Shown here: positions 43,681 to 54,301 of the stretch, in pieces
Layout of the letters: each line of letters starts with the position of its first letter
Numbering within the stretch: the first letter of the stretch is position 1
NCBI GenBank assembly: GCA_950022655.1
Contig: OX465583.1
Span: 68,893,152 to 68,957,151, forward strand
Reading direction: 5' to 3'
Origin: Alentia gelatinosa
Lineage: Eukaryota; Annelida; Polychaeta; Phyllodocida; Polynoidae
DNA length: 64,000 bases
Notes under the pieces: generated by a model
What the model saw: the letters and a program-made list of their open reading frames with translations, nothing else
Told to the model about the DNA's origin: nothing
Databases searched by the model: none
Translations under genes and position numbers: made by a program

Positions 43681-44047
43681 GTTTTCATTAGCCTCTTGAA
43701 TTCCTTCTTGGTTACAGCGTTCTGAGTTTCACTGTTCAGTTTGTCCAAAGATTTAGTACCTCTATACCAAGGGGATCGTTGATAATGACTATTATTTCTC
43801 TTTTGCATCTTAAATCATGTTCGACTATCACTCCTCGTCCTTTGAATTCTCTTATCCAAGTTCACTAGGTTCTATTTTTGAACTCCGCTAACATATTCTA
43901 GCGTTGAACCTCTCGTGGGAGTTCATCCTAAATATTTACCTCATTAACAGACATTAAATGCGCAATAGCCAGCATGATGAAACGTACAGCATGTTCGTTG
44001 TCTATTCCTCGACATGACAATGTACCGAATTGTTGATATAAACATTA

Positions 44048-44285
44048 AGTGGAATTCACACGGTGGGATTCATGTACCTCACGGGATTCAAAATATCATG
44101 GGATTCTGTTCCTTTTTTAGGGGTCAATGTCTCCAATATTTGCAGGGGAAAAACATGTCTCAGAGAAATGGAACCCTAAAATTTAGACGAAGAAATTGTG
44201 TTCGAGTAGAGAATCTCAGCAGGATTTGTTTCAAACAAACACCCTGTGAGGTACTAGAATCCCATCGTGTGAATCCCACTTTAGT
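44048..44285. mobile_element. MITE with GTGGGATTCACA ends, copy 3
   Basis: AAGTGGAATTCACACGGTGG plus GATTCATGTACCTCACGGGA at the left, and GTGAGGTACTAGAATCCCAT, GTGTGAATCCCACTTTA at the right. Interior ATGTCTCAGAGAAATGGAAC and TCTCAGCAGGATTTG match copy 2. It ends about 150 bp before the retrotransposon. Confidence 0.75.
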
Positions 44286-44439
44286 AATATATGACAATAG
44301 GTAGCCAATGGCCGTAGGGTCAGGGGCGGTCATTGCTCCACCTAGCGCACTCCCTCTGTACTCGCGCTCCCTGCGCGCCCCCTCGTGCGAACCACGTGAA
44401 CTATTAGGTCACGTGGTGAAGCACGCTCTCACACTCTCT

Positions 44440-44490
44440 CTCACTCTCTTCTCGCGCTTCACTACGTTCAGACGCACTCCAATTTTCTCC
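44440..44490 (+). repeat. 51-bp direct terminal repeat, 5' copy
   Basis: From CTCACTCTCTTCTCGCGCTT to CTCCAATTTTCTCC, identical by eye to 47,630-47,680. Similarity ends abruptly on both sides. Confidence 0.95.
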
Positions 44491-44598
44491 GCTATTTTTG
44501 GCCCAACATCGCTCGCGGCACCGGATACTCCACGAGTATCGGCCCGAGGTCGTTAAGGTTTAAAAGTACGGGTAATTGACCGCCAGAACAACGTGAGG

Positions 44599-45735
44599 AT
44601 GCCGAAGACACGAGCAGGCCCCAGCACATCGCACGCCGATGCGGAGGCTGAAGTAACGTCGGAATCTACCCAACGACCGTCGGAGGACCACGTGGACTCA
44701 GCCTCCGAGGTAGGCAGTGTGAAGACGGTCAGGCTCGTGGCCGTTGAGAAAGGCCTCGCCGACTTCAAGAACGACGTGAAAGATCAGATCGGGGGAGTCC
44801 TGGCAGCGATCAACCGGCTGGCGGAACAGAGGACCAACGACCGGGCCTCACGGCCACCAACCGTCCAGTCGGCCGTGGATCGATGCACCAACGATTGGGT
44901 CGAGGACCAGGCCGCACGGGTCCTGCCTGCGCCACGTCAGCTGAGGGAGCGGTATGCGGCCGACTCCTTCATCCAACGCGAGCTGGACCGTGAGGCCATC
45001 AGACACGACAGGACTACGGGTAAGCTCCATTCGGACTTAAACATCTCTAGGTTGACCTCGAAGCCTTTTATGTTTGTGGACCGCGAGGGCGTATTTACAC
45101 TGTCTCAGAAACTGGAGGTGCGGGGGTCCCTAGGGCCGATGGAGTACGTTAGCGCGTTCCTCGGTCTGCTAGGGGACGACCGAGCCGTTGAGCCCGCCGA
45201 CCGGGAGCACATGTTTAAGCACCTCCACCAGGTATCCATCGATGCCCAGTCTCGACCGTGGGCGGGAGTGAGGCGATGGAGCCAATTTGTGTTCGACCAA
45301 ATCGAGGCCGGCAGGCTTAGCTGGTCCGACTACGGTCTGATACAGGAGGAGCGAGTCCGGCTCGCCATGACGACCTCGACCCAGTCGGCCGGACCGGACA
45401 ACGCAGGGAAGAACAAAGCTAGGGAGCTGCCGTGCCGGCAGTTTAATTCGGAGAGAGGGTGCAGGCATAGGAGCGGGCACGAGGACGGGCCCGTGAAATG
45501 GGTTCACATCTGCTCGTTCTGCGATTCGGTGGGGAAACAGTGCGGGCACTCACTCCATGCCTGCAACCGTAAACTGGGGTACACCATGGGATACGAGTCC
45601 CAGCCGGTAGCCCCTCAACCAACACGCCGCGGACATGAGGACACGATGAGGGCGGCCGACCCTGGACCGGATGCCCTCTACCAACATGGACTTCCGCAGC
45701 CGGCAAAAAACGGGCACGGTGCGCCCCGAGAGTAA
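44599..45735 (+). CDS. Gag-like protein (ORF1) of the DIRS/Ngaro-type element
   Basis: A 378-codon frame. The ATG at 44,599 is preferred to the in-frame GTG at 44,593. It would bind and package element RNA, by analogy with gag of related elements. The N-terminus is Ser/Thr/Glu-rich and probably disordered; residues about 50-80 look helical (VEKGLADFKNDVKDQI). Residues about 100-260 hold the main folded part. The C-terminal third has a Cys/His cluster from residue 279: PCRQFNSERGC, HRSGH, HICSFC, GHSLHAC, the arrangement seen in gag-like proteins of Ngaro/DIRS elements. The tail (about 330-378) is low complexity. The frame is intact from ATG to TAA, GC-rich, and unlike the AT-rich flanks, arguing for a fairly recent insertion. 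The RT frame starts about 150 bp further on in another frame. Confidence 0.75.
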   Translation: MPKTRAGPSTSHADAEAEVTSESTQRPSEDHVDSASEVGSVKTVRLVAVEKGLADFKNDVKDQIGGVLAAINRLAEQRTNDRASRPPTVQSAVDRCTNDWVEDQAARVLPAPRQLRERYAADSFIQRELDREAIRHDRTTGKLHSDLNISRLTSKPFMFVDREGVFTLSQKLEVRGSLGPMEYVSAFLGLLGDDRAVEPADREHMFKHLHQVSIDAQSRPWAGVRRWSQFVFDQIEAGRLSWSDYGLIQEERVRLAMTTSTQSAGPDNAGKNKARELPCRQFNSERGCRHRSGHEDGPVKWVHICSFCDSVGKQCGHSLHACNRKLGYTMGYESQPVAPQPTRRGHEDTMRAADPGPDALYQHGLPQPAKNGHGAPRE

Positions 45736-45881
45736 CCAGAGCGCACCCGACTACAGGATGTTCACGTGTACCCCCCACCCGGGCTCCCGGGGTCAAAGGG
45801 TGCGCGGCACGTGAGATCACAGAGACGTCCAGTGCTGAAACAACACAGGACAGGAAACCGCCACCGGCCACGTGGGCACAG

Positions 45882-47629
45882 GTGGTCAGCGGCCGACTCC
45901 CGGTCGGGACTTCCCCACGTGAGGCCGCCCCGACACGTGACGTCACAGAGGGAGTGAGGATTCCCCCACGTGACAGGGAGGCAGTCCAAAACAACAATAA
46001 CAACACGACTCCGCGGGACCACGTGGCCGTGCCGGTGGGCGTCCCCCACCCGGGCAAGACCGGCCACGGGACCGAGGACGGAGCCCCTCCTGGCACGCCC
46101 CCGGACTTCGCTAAGCTCGAGGAAGTGTGTCGGACCAGGATTGTTGCCGCCGGGACTCGTATGGACCCGGAGGCGTTCAGGGCACATCGGCGCGCGGAAT
46201 GGCCGCGGATGCAGGACGGCGCCCCGCCGGCGCACGGCCACATCTACGAGGCAGTGCGGGCCTCGGGCCTGCCCAACGCGATGTGCAGCAAGATTACTCT
46301 CCCCACGGACCTACGGTTACGGGCGTGGGAGAAATACCTCACGGGCATGAGGGGGAAGCAGGAGCTACTGGGCTTCATACGATACGGCTTCCCCCTAGGA
46401 TACCTCGGTCCCGCGACGGATACCAGAGGGGTGCCTAACCACCCCAGTGCCACCGGGTACCCGACCGAGGTGGGGCAGTTTGTGAAAAAGGAGCTGTCGT
46501 TCTCCAATTTGCTCGGTCCGTTCTCCGACGCCCCGTTCAGCCCGTGGTGCCACGTGTCTCCCCTGATGTCGCGGGAGAAGCGGGACTCCGAGGCCCGGAG
46601 AGTAATAACGGACATGACGTTCCCGCGGCAACAGAGCGTCAATGCCTTCGTGATGAAGAACTCGGTCTACGGGGAGGAAAGGGAGCACAGCCTCCCTACC
46701 ATCGACGGGTTCGTCTCCCGCCTCCTGAGATCGGGCCCCGGGCCTATATGGCCTCGATCGACATCGCGAGGGCATACAAGAACTTTCGCTGCGACCCCCT
46801 CGACTGGCCCCTCCTATGCTTCATGTGGGACGGCGGGTACTATTGTGATACGGCCATGCCGTTCGGTGCGCGCGCGTCCTCCTACCACATGCAGTGCGTA
46901 GCGGATACCATAGTGGAGATTCTGGCCGGCAAGGGGGTTGAGGGAGCGATGTACCTCGACGACCTAATCATCATATCGTCGAAGGAGAAAGCCGCGGCGG
47001 ACTTCGCGACCGCCCGGGAGCTCTTCCGCGAACTGGGCCTCCCCGAGGCCCGGGACAAAGCCCAGGAGCCGTCGCAGGTGGTCCGCTGGCTAGGGATTGA
47101 CATCGATGCCGCGAACATGACGCTATCGATCCCGGAAGACAAACTGCAGGATGTGCGGCAACACGTCGCGGCCGTCTCCCGGAAGCGGTCCCTCATGAAG
47201 CGGCAGCTCCAGTCTGTACTGGGGAAAATACTACACGTCGCGAAGTGCATCCGGCCGGCAAGGGCATTCGTCAGCAAGCTCCTCGAGGCCCTGCGAGGCA
47301 TGTCCGGATTCTACATCAACATCTCGTCGGACATGCGACAGGACCTCGACTGGTTCTCGAGATTCGCTGACGGGTGGAATGGACGTGCCTTGATCCCCAG
47401 GGGCCCCCCGACGAAGTGTATCACCGTGGACGCCTGCCTCACCGGCGTGGGGGGCACAGACGGCCGCCTAGCGTACTCCGGTCAGGTCTGCCCGGTCGGG
47501 GACCCGGTGGAGTGTATCTCGGAGCTGGAAGCCCTCAATACCATCTACGCCCTCAACACGTTCCTGAGGGACCGTGACCGGGGCACGAGGGTGGAGGTGT
47601 TCTGCGACAATATGGGAACTGTCCAGGCA
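45882..47629 (+). pseudogene. Reverse transcriptase-RNase H (ORF2), frameshifted and 3'-truncated
   Basis: Would copy element RNA into DNA. The first frame (45,882 to about 46,740; its GTG start is uncertain) carries RNLG-type start motifs of DIRS-class RTs: RYGFPLGYLGP, LLGPFSDAPF, VSPLMSREKR, RRVITDMTFPRQQSVN. Near 46,735-46,745, in a run of G and C, the frame changes. The second carries the catalytic core: SIDIARAYKNF (motif A), AMPFGARASSYHM (motif B), YLDD at 46,952-46,963 (motif C) and WLGIDID. An RNase H follows, with DACLTGVGG (Asp at 47,429), ELEALNTIYA and CDNMGT (Asp at 47,605). It stops at 47,629 where the 51-bp repeat begins. The last RNase H part and the tyrosine recombinase are missing. 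A single-base indel explains the shift; programmed frameshifting inside RT would be unusual. Downstream codons are read-through into the repeat. Confidence 0.8.
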
Positions 47630-47680
47630 CTCACTCTCTTCTCGCGCTTCACTACGTTCAGACGCACTCCAATTTTCTCC
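47630..47680 (+). repeat. 51-bp direct terminal repeat, 3' copy
   Basis: Joins directly to the interrupted RNase H sequence (ACTGTCCAGGCA at the junction). The following CCACCCTCTCCTATATC, up to about 47,720, could be the outer terminal segment, after which AT-rich host-like DNA with many ATATGTAT words begins. Confidence 0.9.
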
Positions 47681-47719
47681 CACCCACCCTCTCCTATATC
47701 TTCCTACTCTCGTAGGGCG

Positions 47720-48355
47720 TTTTTATACACACTGTATATTCATATATACCATTATACTTTATACATGTATATCCATATGTATTATACTATTACATATCAA
47801 CATATGTAATACCTTATACCTTATCACGTATAACATATACCATATTACCATATATGTATCATATCTACCAATATGTTATCATATAACATAACATATCTTC
47901 CATATGTATATTGTTATCTTTAAGATATTACTATCACGTATTAATATCTTCTCTTTTCGCTCATAAAATTAAAATAAATTTTATTTGCCCAACCTCTGCT
48001 TTATACTTTTGTGTTGCGGGTAAGGGGTAATGATAACACCTATGTGCAGGACTTCTAGGCAAAACAACACTCAATCAAAAACATTCGGTGATATTTACAG
48101 ATTCAGACTGCCGAGGCCTTTACTGACTTTATCTTTCGTGTCACTATTGTAAAGGATTTTCAAGTATAGAAAAATAGATAATCTAAATAATGAATAATAG
48201 GTGTTCAGACCTAGCAATTATGTTCATTTATCTTCTTTAAAGCTTCCCGCTTATATATTCCCTTTGAATTAGTTATTTGAAAATCTCTTAACCATCATTT
48301 AACCAATTACACTTCGAATAGGAGAAGAAGAAATAACTGCCTGCATGGGACTTGA
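47720..48355. other. AT-rich stretch with ATATG/CATAT words
   Basis: 47,740-47,910 is built of CATATGTAT, ATACCATAT and TATCATAT-like words (self-complementary). The rest is unassigned. Confidence 0.4.
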
Positions 48356-48360
48356 GAACA

Positions 48361-49093
48361 TTAAGCCCTGCCCCCACATACTTCCCGTTGGCTACGATTT
48401 GAAATGTCCAAATCTTAGCCTATCGGGAGGTCCCCGATAGTTCAAAATCGTGGATATGGCTTGAAATCGTATGGAATATGGAATGAGCTATTTACAACAT
48501 ATAATTATCATGGTGTTATTATTTTTCAGATACTAATTCAATCCAATTGAAAAAGTATAACTATGATAGAATCTTGATTCCGATATAATCATTTTCAGAC
48601 CTTTAAACTTTCTCAAATAAAATCACATTTACACCGATCGTATATCAATAAGCGGTCTACCTAATTCCAGAATTTCATAATTATCCATTGAGTATTTCAT
48701 TCGCAAGAAATATGTGTCCAATAAATCCGCTACAATAGGCTACGATGGGTTTTCAATCGCAGCCTATCGTGATGTTTCGTAGAGTCAATTGCAGAAACCT
48801 GTTCCCCCTACCACGATTTTTGCTGACCTCACGATAGAATCGGTATGGTGTCGGGAATGCAATCGTAAGGACCGCGATTTTTGCTGACCTCACAATGGAA
48901 TTGGTATGGTGTCGGGAAGGCAATCGTAAGGACCACGATTTCTGCTAAACTCACGATAAAATCGGTATGGTGTCGGGAAGGCAATCGTAAGGACCACGAT
49001 TTCTGCTAAACTCATGATAAAATCGGTATGGTGGCGGGAAGGCAATCGTAAGGCCTATCGGGACCAGAATTGTGGTAGGTGGGGGCAGGGCAA
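48361..49093. mobile_element. Foldback element with GCCCTGCCCCCAC ends
   Basis: Left GCCCTGCCCCCACATAC, right GTAGGTGGGGGCAGGGC, complementary with a one-base gap. The interior repeats CACGAT, CGATAG and CAATCGTAAGG words and includes a four-unit 61-bp array. No protein frame. Same overall design as the CCTTGTCGT-word elements but with a different word. Confidence 0.75.
48811..49054 (+). repeat. 61-bp tandem array, four units
   Basis: CACGATTT.TGCTRAMCTCA, CGATARAATCGGTATGGTG, TCGGGAAGGCAATCGTAAGG. Unit starts at 48,814, 48,875, 48,936 and 48,997 give an exact 61-bp period. Confidence 0.9.
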
Positions 49094-49681
49094 TAAGCAG
49101 GGTTGATATAAACATCTCCAAGTTTAGATTTACAGCGGAAATAAAATGCCTGACTCTATATAAGTGCCTCGCGTGCTTTACCCTACAAAATCCTGCCAAA
49201 TCCTTGCTCCACGATCGGAGATTAAGGCCACTGAACCTCCATTCGCCTTCCCACTATTCCTTAACCTTTTGGGGCGGGAAAAATGCGTCGAACGATTAGT
49301 ATAGTGTTGTGTTAGTTCCTGCGCGTCTGAGCATAAATACGACCACCGCCTGCCAATGCTGTGTACCCACCCCCCTGAGGGGAGGTGTAAGCTGCATCGA
49401 AACCTGCAGTCGTATCTCAGTGCTCCAGGCTGGAAGGGTGTTGGCCAACCTCCTTGTATACACCACCACAGAGCAAAACAAACATAACCAATGTATACCT
49501 AGCGTGCCGCTATCTACCTATTGTAGTGGGCTGCATACGGCCTACAACACAGGCTCTGATGAACAGTATTACAGCAGGCATTGTTTTGTGATACAACTGA
49601 GCTTTGTTTTGTGTTAATGGAATGTTGCTAAGAGGAATGCTCCGGGTTAGAATACATGTTTGTTTATGATTTGGTAATGGC

Positions 49682-49903
49682 ATTTATCCTACCTCTGATG
49701 AAAAACTGTCATTGATTTAACATAGGCGTGCCATGACATTAAGTAGAATTTATTTACATAGAGAAATAACAAAATTGACCAATCAGCGATCAGGAATTAT
49801 TCACCTGTGTAAAGAGTTCCGGATGCAGAGCAGATATTCTGACAGCTGTCAAACATGAACGGAATCCTAATATCATAAAGTCCTGGAGGTTGAGTAGGAT
49901 AAA
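49682..49903. mobile_element. TIR element with TATCCTACC ends, copy 2
   Basis: ATTTATCCTACCTCTGATG to TTGAGTAGGATAAAT. Interior collinear with 25,373-25,612. Confidence 0.7.
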
Positions 49904-50033
49904 TACGAAATCAAACTCGAGTCACGTCTGTTCCTCACTATACTCAGCTAATGCTTCATGTAGTAATACACGACCTTCCTGTCGTGGCATAAACACTGAC
50001 AAGTCTAAATCTTGTTCAGTTTCTACTAATTAC

Positions 50034-50149
50034 CTTAGCCTGGTATAAATAAATAGGCTTAACATTAGGAACTCGTACTAAACAGGCTTGTAAGTATGGT
50101 AACTCATACTCAACGGGTAATAAACAGATAACAATTTCCAGGCTAAGAT
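50034..50149. mobile_element. Short TIR element with TTAGCCTGG ends, copy 2
   Basis: TTAGCCTGGTATAAATAAAT to AATTTCCAGGCTAAGATG. Inverted copy of 41,589-41,698. A relative with CATCCCGGTATTTTT and GGCTGAGATAAAA ends spans about 51,157-51,297. Confidence 0.65.
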
Positions 50150-50159
50150 GAAATCAGAA

Positions 50160-51150
50160 ACTTATTTGCTCTTCAGAATATTCACACGGCTATCGCTTAG
50201 TTCATATTACTGTGCACTCCCAACATGATGGCGAACGGGAACACAGACCAAGCACTCATCAATTTCCTTCTTGGAGTTTTGCACCAATGTACCTTAGGGG
50301 CTTGTTTCACCAGCATGATATATTTTTCTATATCTTTGTCTTACAGTGTCGCAATATGTCTTACCTCCTTTGTTGTGACACATTGCATACGAAGATGTGT
50401 GTATCTTTTTCGCTATGATGTGTGCATTTTTTGGTGCTCCACCACCACCACAATGCCTCATGAACTATTGCCCGACGTATTTTGGCATATTGCGATCAAT
50501 TGGGGCAACAATTGTGGAGGTCCTCAATCGTACTGATTCCTCGCGGCTAAAGTGCACACTATTACTCAAACCCTAGCAAGATTTAGCTGTCAAGCAAATC
50601 ATGACAAATCTCGCTATGTCTTGTGTGTTAGTGGAACAGCCTCTTTACCTTTCAGTTTTGTGTTTTATCGAGAGGCCATAACATATTCTTTTTAATTCAT
50701 ACTGTTATCAATGAAATTTGTCTTTCATAATAGCATTTACTCATCAAAAACTATTATTTGTTTAAGAATATGATGATATACCCTGTCCACTCATGGAATG
50801 TACTATCTTCGGTGGCTGTCAACTTGATGGTAGCGAATCTAAAGGTCAAGGGCGATCTACATATCATTTTATTTGATCAAATCTTTTTCTTTCTGCGGGC
50901 GTTTGGGTTGCGGTGTCTCTAACAAATACATAAACCCCAACGCCATTGGTCACACCGACACTCCCGCCTACACAGGTAGACGTCACACCAATAGGCACAA
51001 GGGTCAGGGGTCAAATATACATGTAAACCAACCAGCATCAACGTTCCATAACATGGTGACGCCTCCCGCCGCCACGGCGGGGAAGCAAAGCTCTCAATCA
51101 GATCACTCACTCACTAGTCGCTGCCGACGCCACGTCAACTAACCTATATA
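50160..51150. other. Unassigned stretch
   Basis: Frames of 68-103 codons at 50,212-50,536 overlap in two frames and show hydrophobic segments, but no family or splice signals are recognised. 51,050-51,135 is CpG-richer (CCGCCGCCACGGCGGGG hairpin-like). Confidence 0.25.
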
Positions 51151-51444
51151 TCATTTATCTCATCCCGGTATTTTTTTCCATAGGCTTAACATTAGAAACT
51201 AGTACTCCACAGCCGTGAAGGGAGTGTACCCAATACTCAATGGCTAATTGGGTGATTCATTTTGTCAATAAATAATGCTATACAGGCTGAGATAAAATTA
51301 AAAACCCACTCGAAGAAAATAACTAGGTCCGCACTCCACAGAGTTTGACCGCAGAGTAATTTACTCATGAAATACTCTGCAATCAAACTCGGTGGAGAAG
51401 GGACCAAACTATTTTCATCTCGTGGGTTTCCTTCTAAGTATTCC

Positions 51445-51760
51445 GGGGGTGGGGAGTTAGCTCAGTGGTTAGAGCACCGGACTTGTAACCCCAAGGTTGT
51501 AAGACTTTGTGGGTTTGAGTCCCACCCCCAGCAGTGGTAGATTTACTGCTATAACAAAGGCCATCCTTCTCATACCATGTCTATGTGGTGTGGGAAGTTA
51601 AAGAACTCTCACCTCGGTAAATGTGTAGGGGTGAGATTTCTACCTGAATTCATCACATAGATTCGATCACCACCCTCGTGGTGTAAAAGAACCTTGAGAA
51701 AGTCTGGAAAGGACCTATAATGGTTGACTGGACGTAAAATCAAACCAAACAAACAAACAA
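51445..51760 (+). mobile_element. tRNA-derived SINE, full-length copy without leader
   Basis: Flanked by a perfect 12-bp duplication, TCTAAGTATTCC at 51,433-51,444 and 51,761-51,772. A box TTAGCTCAGTGG at 51,457-51,468, B box GGTTTGAGTCC at 51,512-51,522, an anticodon-like ACTTGTAAC resembling a Thr(TGT) head, then a body and a CAAACCAAACAAACAAACAA tail. The acceptor and anticodon stems do not pair properly, so this is not a functional tRNA. Confidence 0.9.
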
Positions 51761-51909
51761 TCTAAGTATTCCAAACAAAATCAATCAACTCAATGTATAT
51801 CTCTACAACTGAGGTGATACCGTACATAGTTAATAAAACAGATGAATGATTCCCACATATATTCACACTGAGAGGAGAACACGTAATACTACCTAGATGT
51901 ATACGGAGA

Positions 51910-53385
51910 GCAGGCCTCTAGAGACAGGAGTTAGATGACCACTCTGTGTGTGTAGACGAGGACGTACCCCTCCACATCCCCTTCCCTCTCACCTACCAGT
52001 CAAGTATACAGTAAGTGAGCCGCTAGAGACAGGAGTTAGATGACCACTCCGTGTGTGTAGAGGCGGAGGCGTACCCCTCCACCTCCCCGTCCCTCTCACC
52101 CACCTGTCTCACAGCCAGGTATACAGTGAGTGAGCCGCTAGAGACAGGAGTTAGATGACCACTCCGTGTGTGTAGAGGCGGCATACCCCTCCGCATCCCC
52201 GTCCCTCTCACCCACCAGCCAGGTATACAGTGTACAGACCGCTAGAGAAAGGAGTTAGATGACCACTCCGTGTGTGTAGAGGCGGAGGCGTACCCCTCCA
52301 CCTCCCCGTCCCTCTCACCCCTTCCCTCTCACCTACCAGCCAGGTATACAGTGAGTGAACCGCTAGAGACAGGAGTTAGATGACCACTCCGTGTGTGTAG
52401 AGGAGGAGGTACCCCTCCACCTCCCCGTCCCTCTCACCCACACCTGTGTGACAGCCAGGTATACAGTGAGCGAGAAGCTAGAGACAGGAGTAGGATGACC
52501 ACTCCGTGTGTGTAGAGGAGGAGGTACCCCTCCACCTCCCCGTCCCTCTCACCCACACCTGTGTGACAGCCAGGTATACAGTGAGCGAGAAGCTAGAGAC
52601 AGGAGTAGGATGACCACTCCGTGTGTGTAGAGGAGGAGGTACCCCTCCACCTCCCTGTCCCTCTCACCCACCTGTCTCACAGCCAGGTATACAGTGAGTG
52701 AGCCGATAGAGACAGGAGTTAGATGACCACTCCATGTGTGTAGAGGCGGAGGCGTACCCCTCCACCTCCCCGTCCCTCTCACCCATCTGTCTCACAGCCA
52801 GGTATACAGTGTACAGACCTCTAGAGACAGGAGTTAGATGGCCACTCCCTGTGTGTAGAGGAGGAGGCCGCGTACCCCTCCACCTCCCCATCCCTATCAC
52901 CCACCTGTCTCACAGCCAGGTATACAGTGTACAGACCTCTAGAGACAGGAGTTAGATAACCACTCCGTGTGTGTAGAGGAGGAGGCGTACCCCTCCACCT
53001 CCCCGTCCCTCTCACCCATCTGTCTCACAGCCAGGTATACAGTGTACAGACCTCTAGAGACAGGAGTTAGATGGCCACTCCCTGTGTGTAGAGGAGGAGG
53101 CCGCGTACCCCTCCACCTCCCCGTCCCTATCACCCACCTGTCTCACAGCCAGGTATACAGTGTACAGATCTCTAGAGACAGGAGTTAGATGACCACCCCC
53201 TGTGTGTAGAGGAGGAGGTACCCCTCCACAACCCCGTCCCTCTCACCCGCCTGTCTCACAGCCAGGTATACAGTGTACAGACCTCTAGACACAGGAGTTA
53301 GATGACCACTCCCTGTGTGTAGAGGAGGCCGCGTACCCCTCCACCTCCCCGTCCCTCTCACCCACACCTGTCTGACAGCCCGGCG
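51910..53385 (+). repeat. Minisatellite, about 110-120-bp units, roughly 12 copies
   Basis: Units contain CTAGAGACAGGAGTTAGATG, ACCACTCCGTGTGTGTAGAG, TACCCCTCCACCTCCCCGTC, CCTCTCACCCACCTGTCTCA and CAGCCAGGTATACAGTG. Two classes differ in the last part (GAGTGAGCCG or TACAGACCTC) and tend to cluster. Minus-strand frames (60-78 codons) repeat with the array and are not genes. Confidence 0.95.
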
Positions 53386-53518
53386 TACCTTGATTACAGA
53401 CGACGGGCTGGTGTTTGTGGAGGCGGTGTTTGCCCGGAGGAGGAGGAGGAGGAGCTCGCTGAGCCGCTCACGTTACACCTCCTGCTGACGGTCAGGGCCA
53501 GGTGTGACAGGAGCAGTT

Positions 53519-53775
53519 GGGAGATGTTAGATGTGATATGTGAGATGTGAGATGTGTTGGGTGAGGTGTGAGGTGTGAGGTGTGAGATGGGAGATGGGAG
53601 ATGGGAGATGGGAGGTGTGAGGTGTGAGGTGTAAGGTGTGAGATGGGAGATGGGAGACGGGAGATGGGAGACGGGAGATGGGAGAAGGTCGCCCTGTGAG
53701 ATGTGATATGTGAGATGTGAGCTGCTTGCTCTGTGAGATGTGAGATATGAGATGGGAGATGGGAGATGGGAGATA
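53519..53775 (+). repeat. GAGATGG/GAGATGTGAG short-period array
   Basis: Period 7 (GGGAGAT) and 8-10 (GTGAGATGTGAG) interleaved, with AGCTGCTTGC and GCAGCTCGCCC interruptions. Confidence 0.9.
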
Positions 53776-53779
53776 GAGC

Positions 53780-54240
53780 AGCTCGCCCTGTTAATTATTT
53801 GTACTGCTGGGAACATTGCACCTGTAGTAATGTCCACCATATCCAAGTAACCTGAAATTCAGGGACACCGAGAAGGATAACGATAATGATAGGAGAGTTA
53901 TAAGAGGACAATACCTAGAAGACCCGTTTTTATATCTCCTAGTACAATATTGATTTTGTTGTAAAATTTCTATCTAAAAATTATAGTGCTATCATTTAGA
54001 GGCCCATATATCTATCTTTTCATATAATCATTAGATACACTGAAGGATATTATTCAAGCTAGTACACTCATTATATTGTGGTTAGTTAGCTGTGAAACAT
54101 GTGTTTCTGATTATATTTGAGAAGAAGTAAGAAAGCAGGAGGATAGAACACTGTAGTGAATTGGGAACATGCTTGATAGAACGTGTTAGAATTCCAGTTC
54201 ATTTACATGTGCGATGTTATTTTCCCTTCTCTTTAATTCA
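53780..54240. other. Unassigned AT-rich stretch
   Basis: No repeat, exon or promoter is recognised by eye. It lies directly before the LINE remnant. Confidence 0.3.
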
Positions 54241-54301
54241 ATGCGGTAAGAACCTACAAATATCTCGCATTGTTAGTAAATCTGAAAGATCACTATAACA
54301 A

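Larger units (their letters stand above)
44440..47680 (+). mobile_element. DIRS/Ngaro-type retrotransposon, 3'-deleted
   Basis: A GC-rich block in AT-rich surroundings. Order: 51-bp repeat (44,440-44,490), short leader, gag-like ORF, RT ORF broken by a frameshift, RNase H cut short, and the same 51-bp repeat (47,630-47,680). The RT type (GFPLGYLGP, SPL, PFGARASSYHM, YLDD) and a Cys/His gag cluster fit tyrosine-recombinase retrotransposons of the Ngaro/DIRS group, whose direct termini are split as A1-ORFs-B1-A2-B2. The recombinase and any B1 are missing, so this copy cannot move itself. Confidence 0.8.

Noticed and set aside
45443..46243. 266-codon minus-strand frame opposite the retrotransposon ORFs
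   Set aside because: Antisense shadow of the GC-rich gag/RT frames, which carry recognisable motifs on the plus strand.
48361..49093. Host gene with a 61-bp internal repeat
   Set aside because: Inverted ends and the word-repeat interior show a foldback transposon, and stops interrupt all frames.
51445..51530. tRNA-Thr gene
   Set aside because: A and B boxes are present but the acceptor and anticodon stems do not pair. The region is the head of a SINE with tail and target duplication.
52023..53367. Repeated 60-78-codon frames on both strands
   Set aside because: They recur with the minisatellite unit and have no independent coding evidence.
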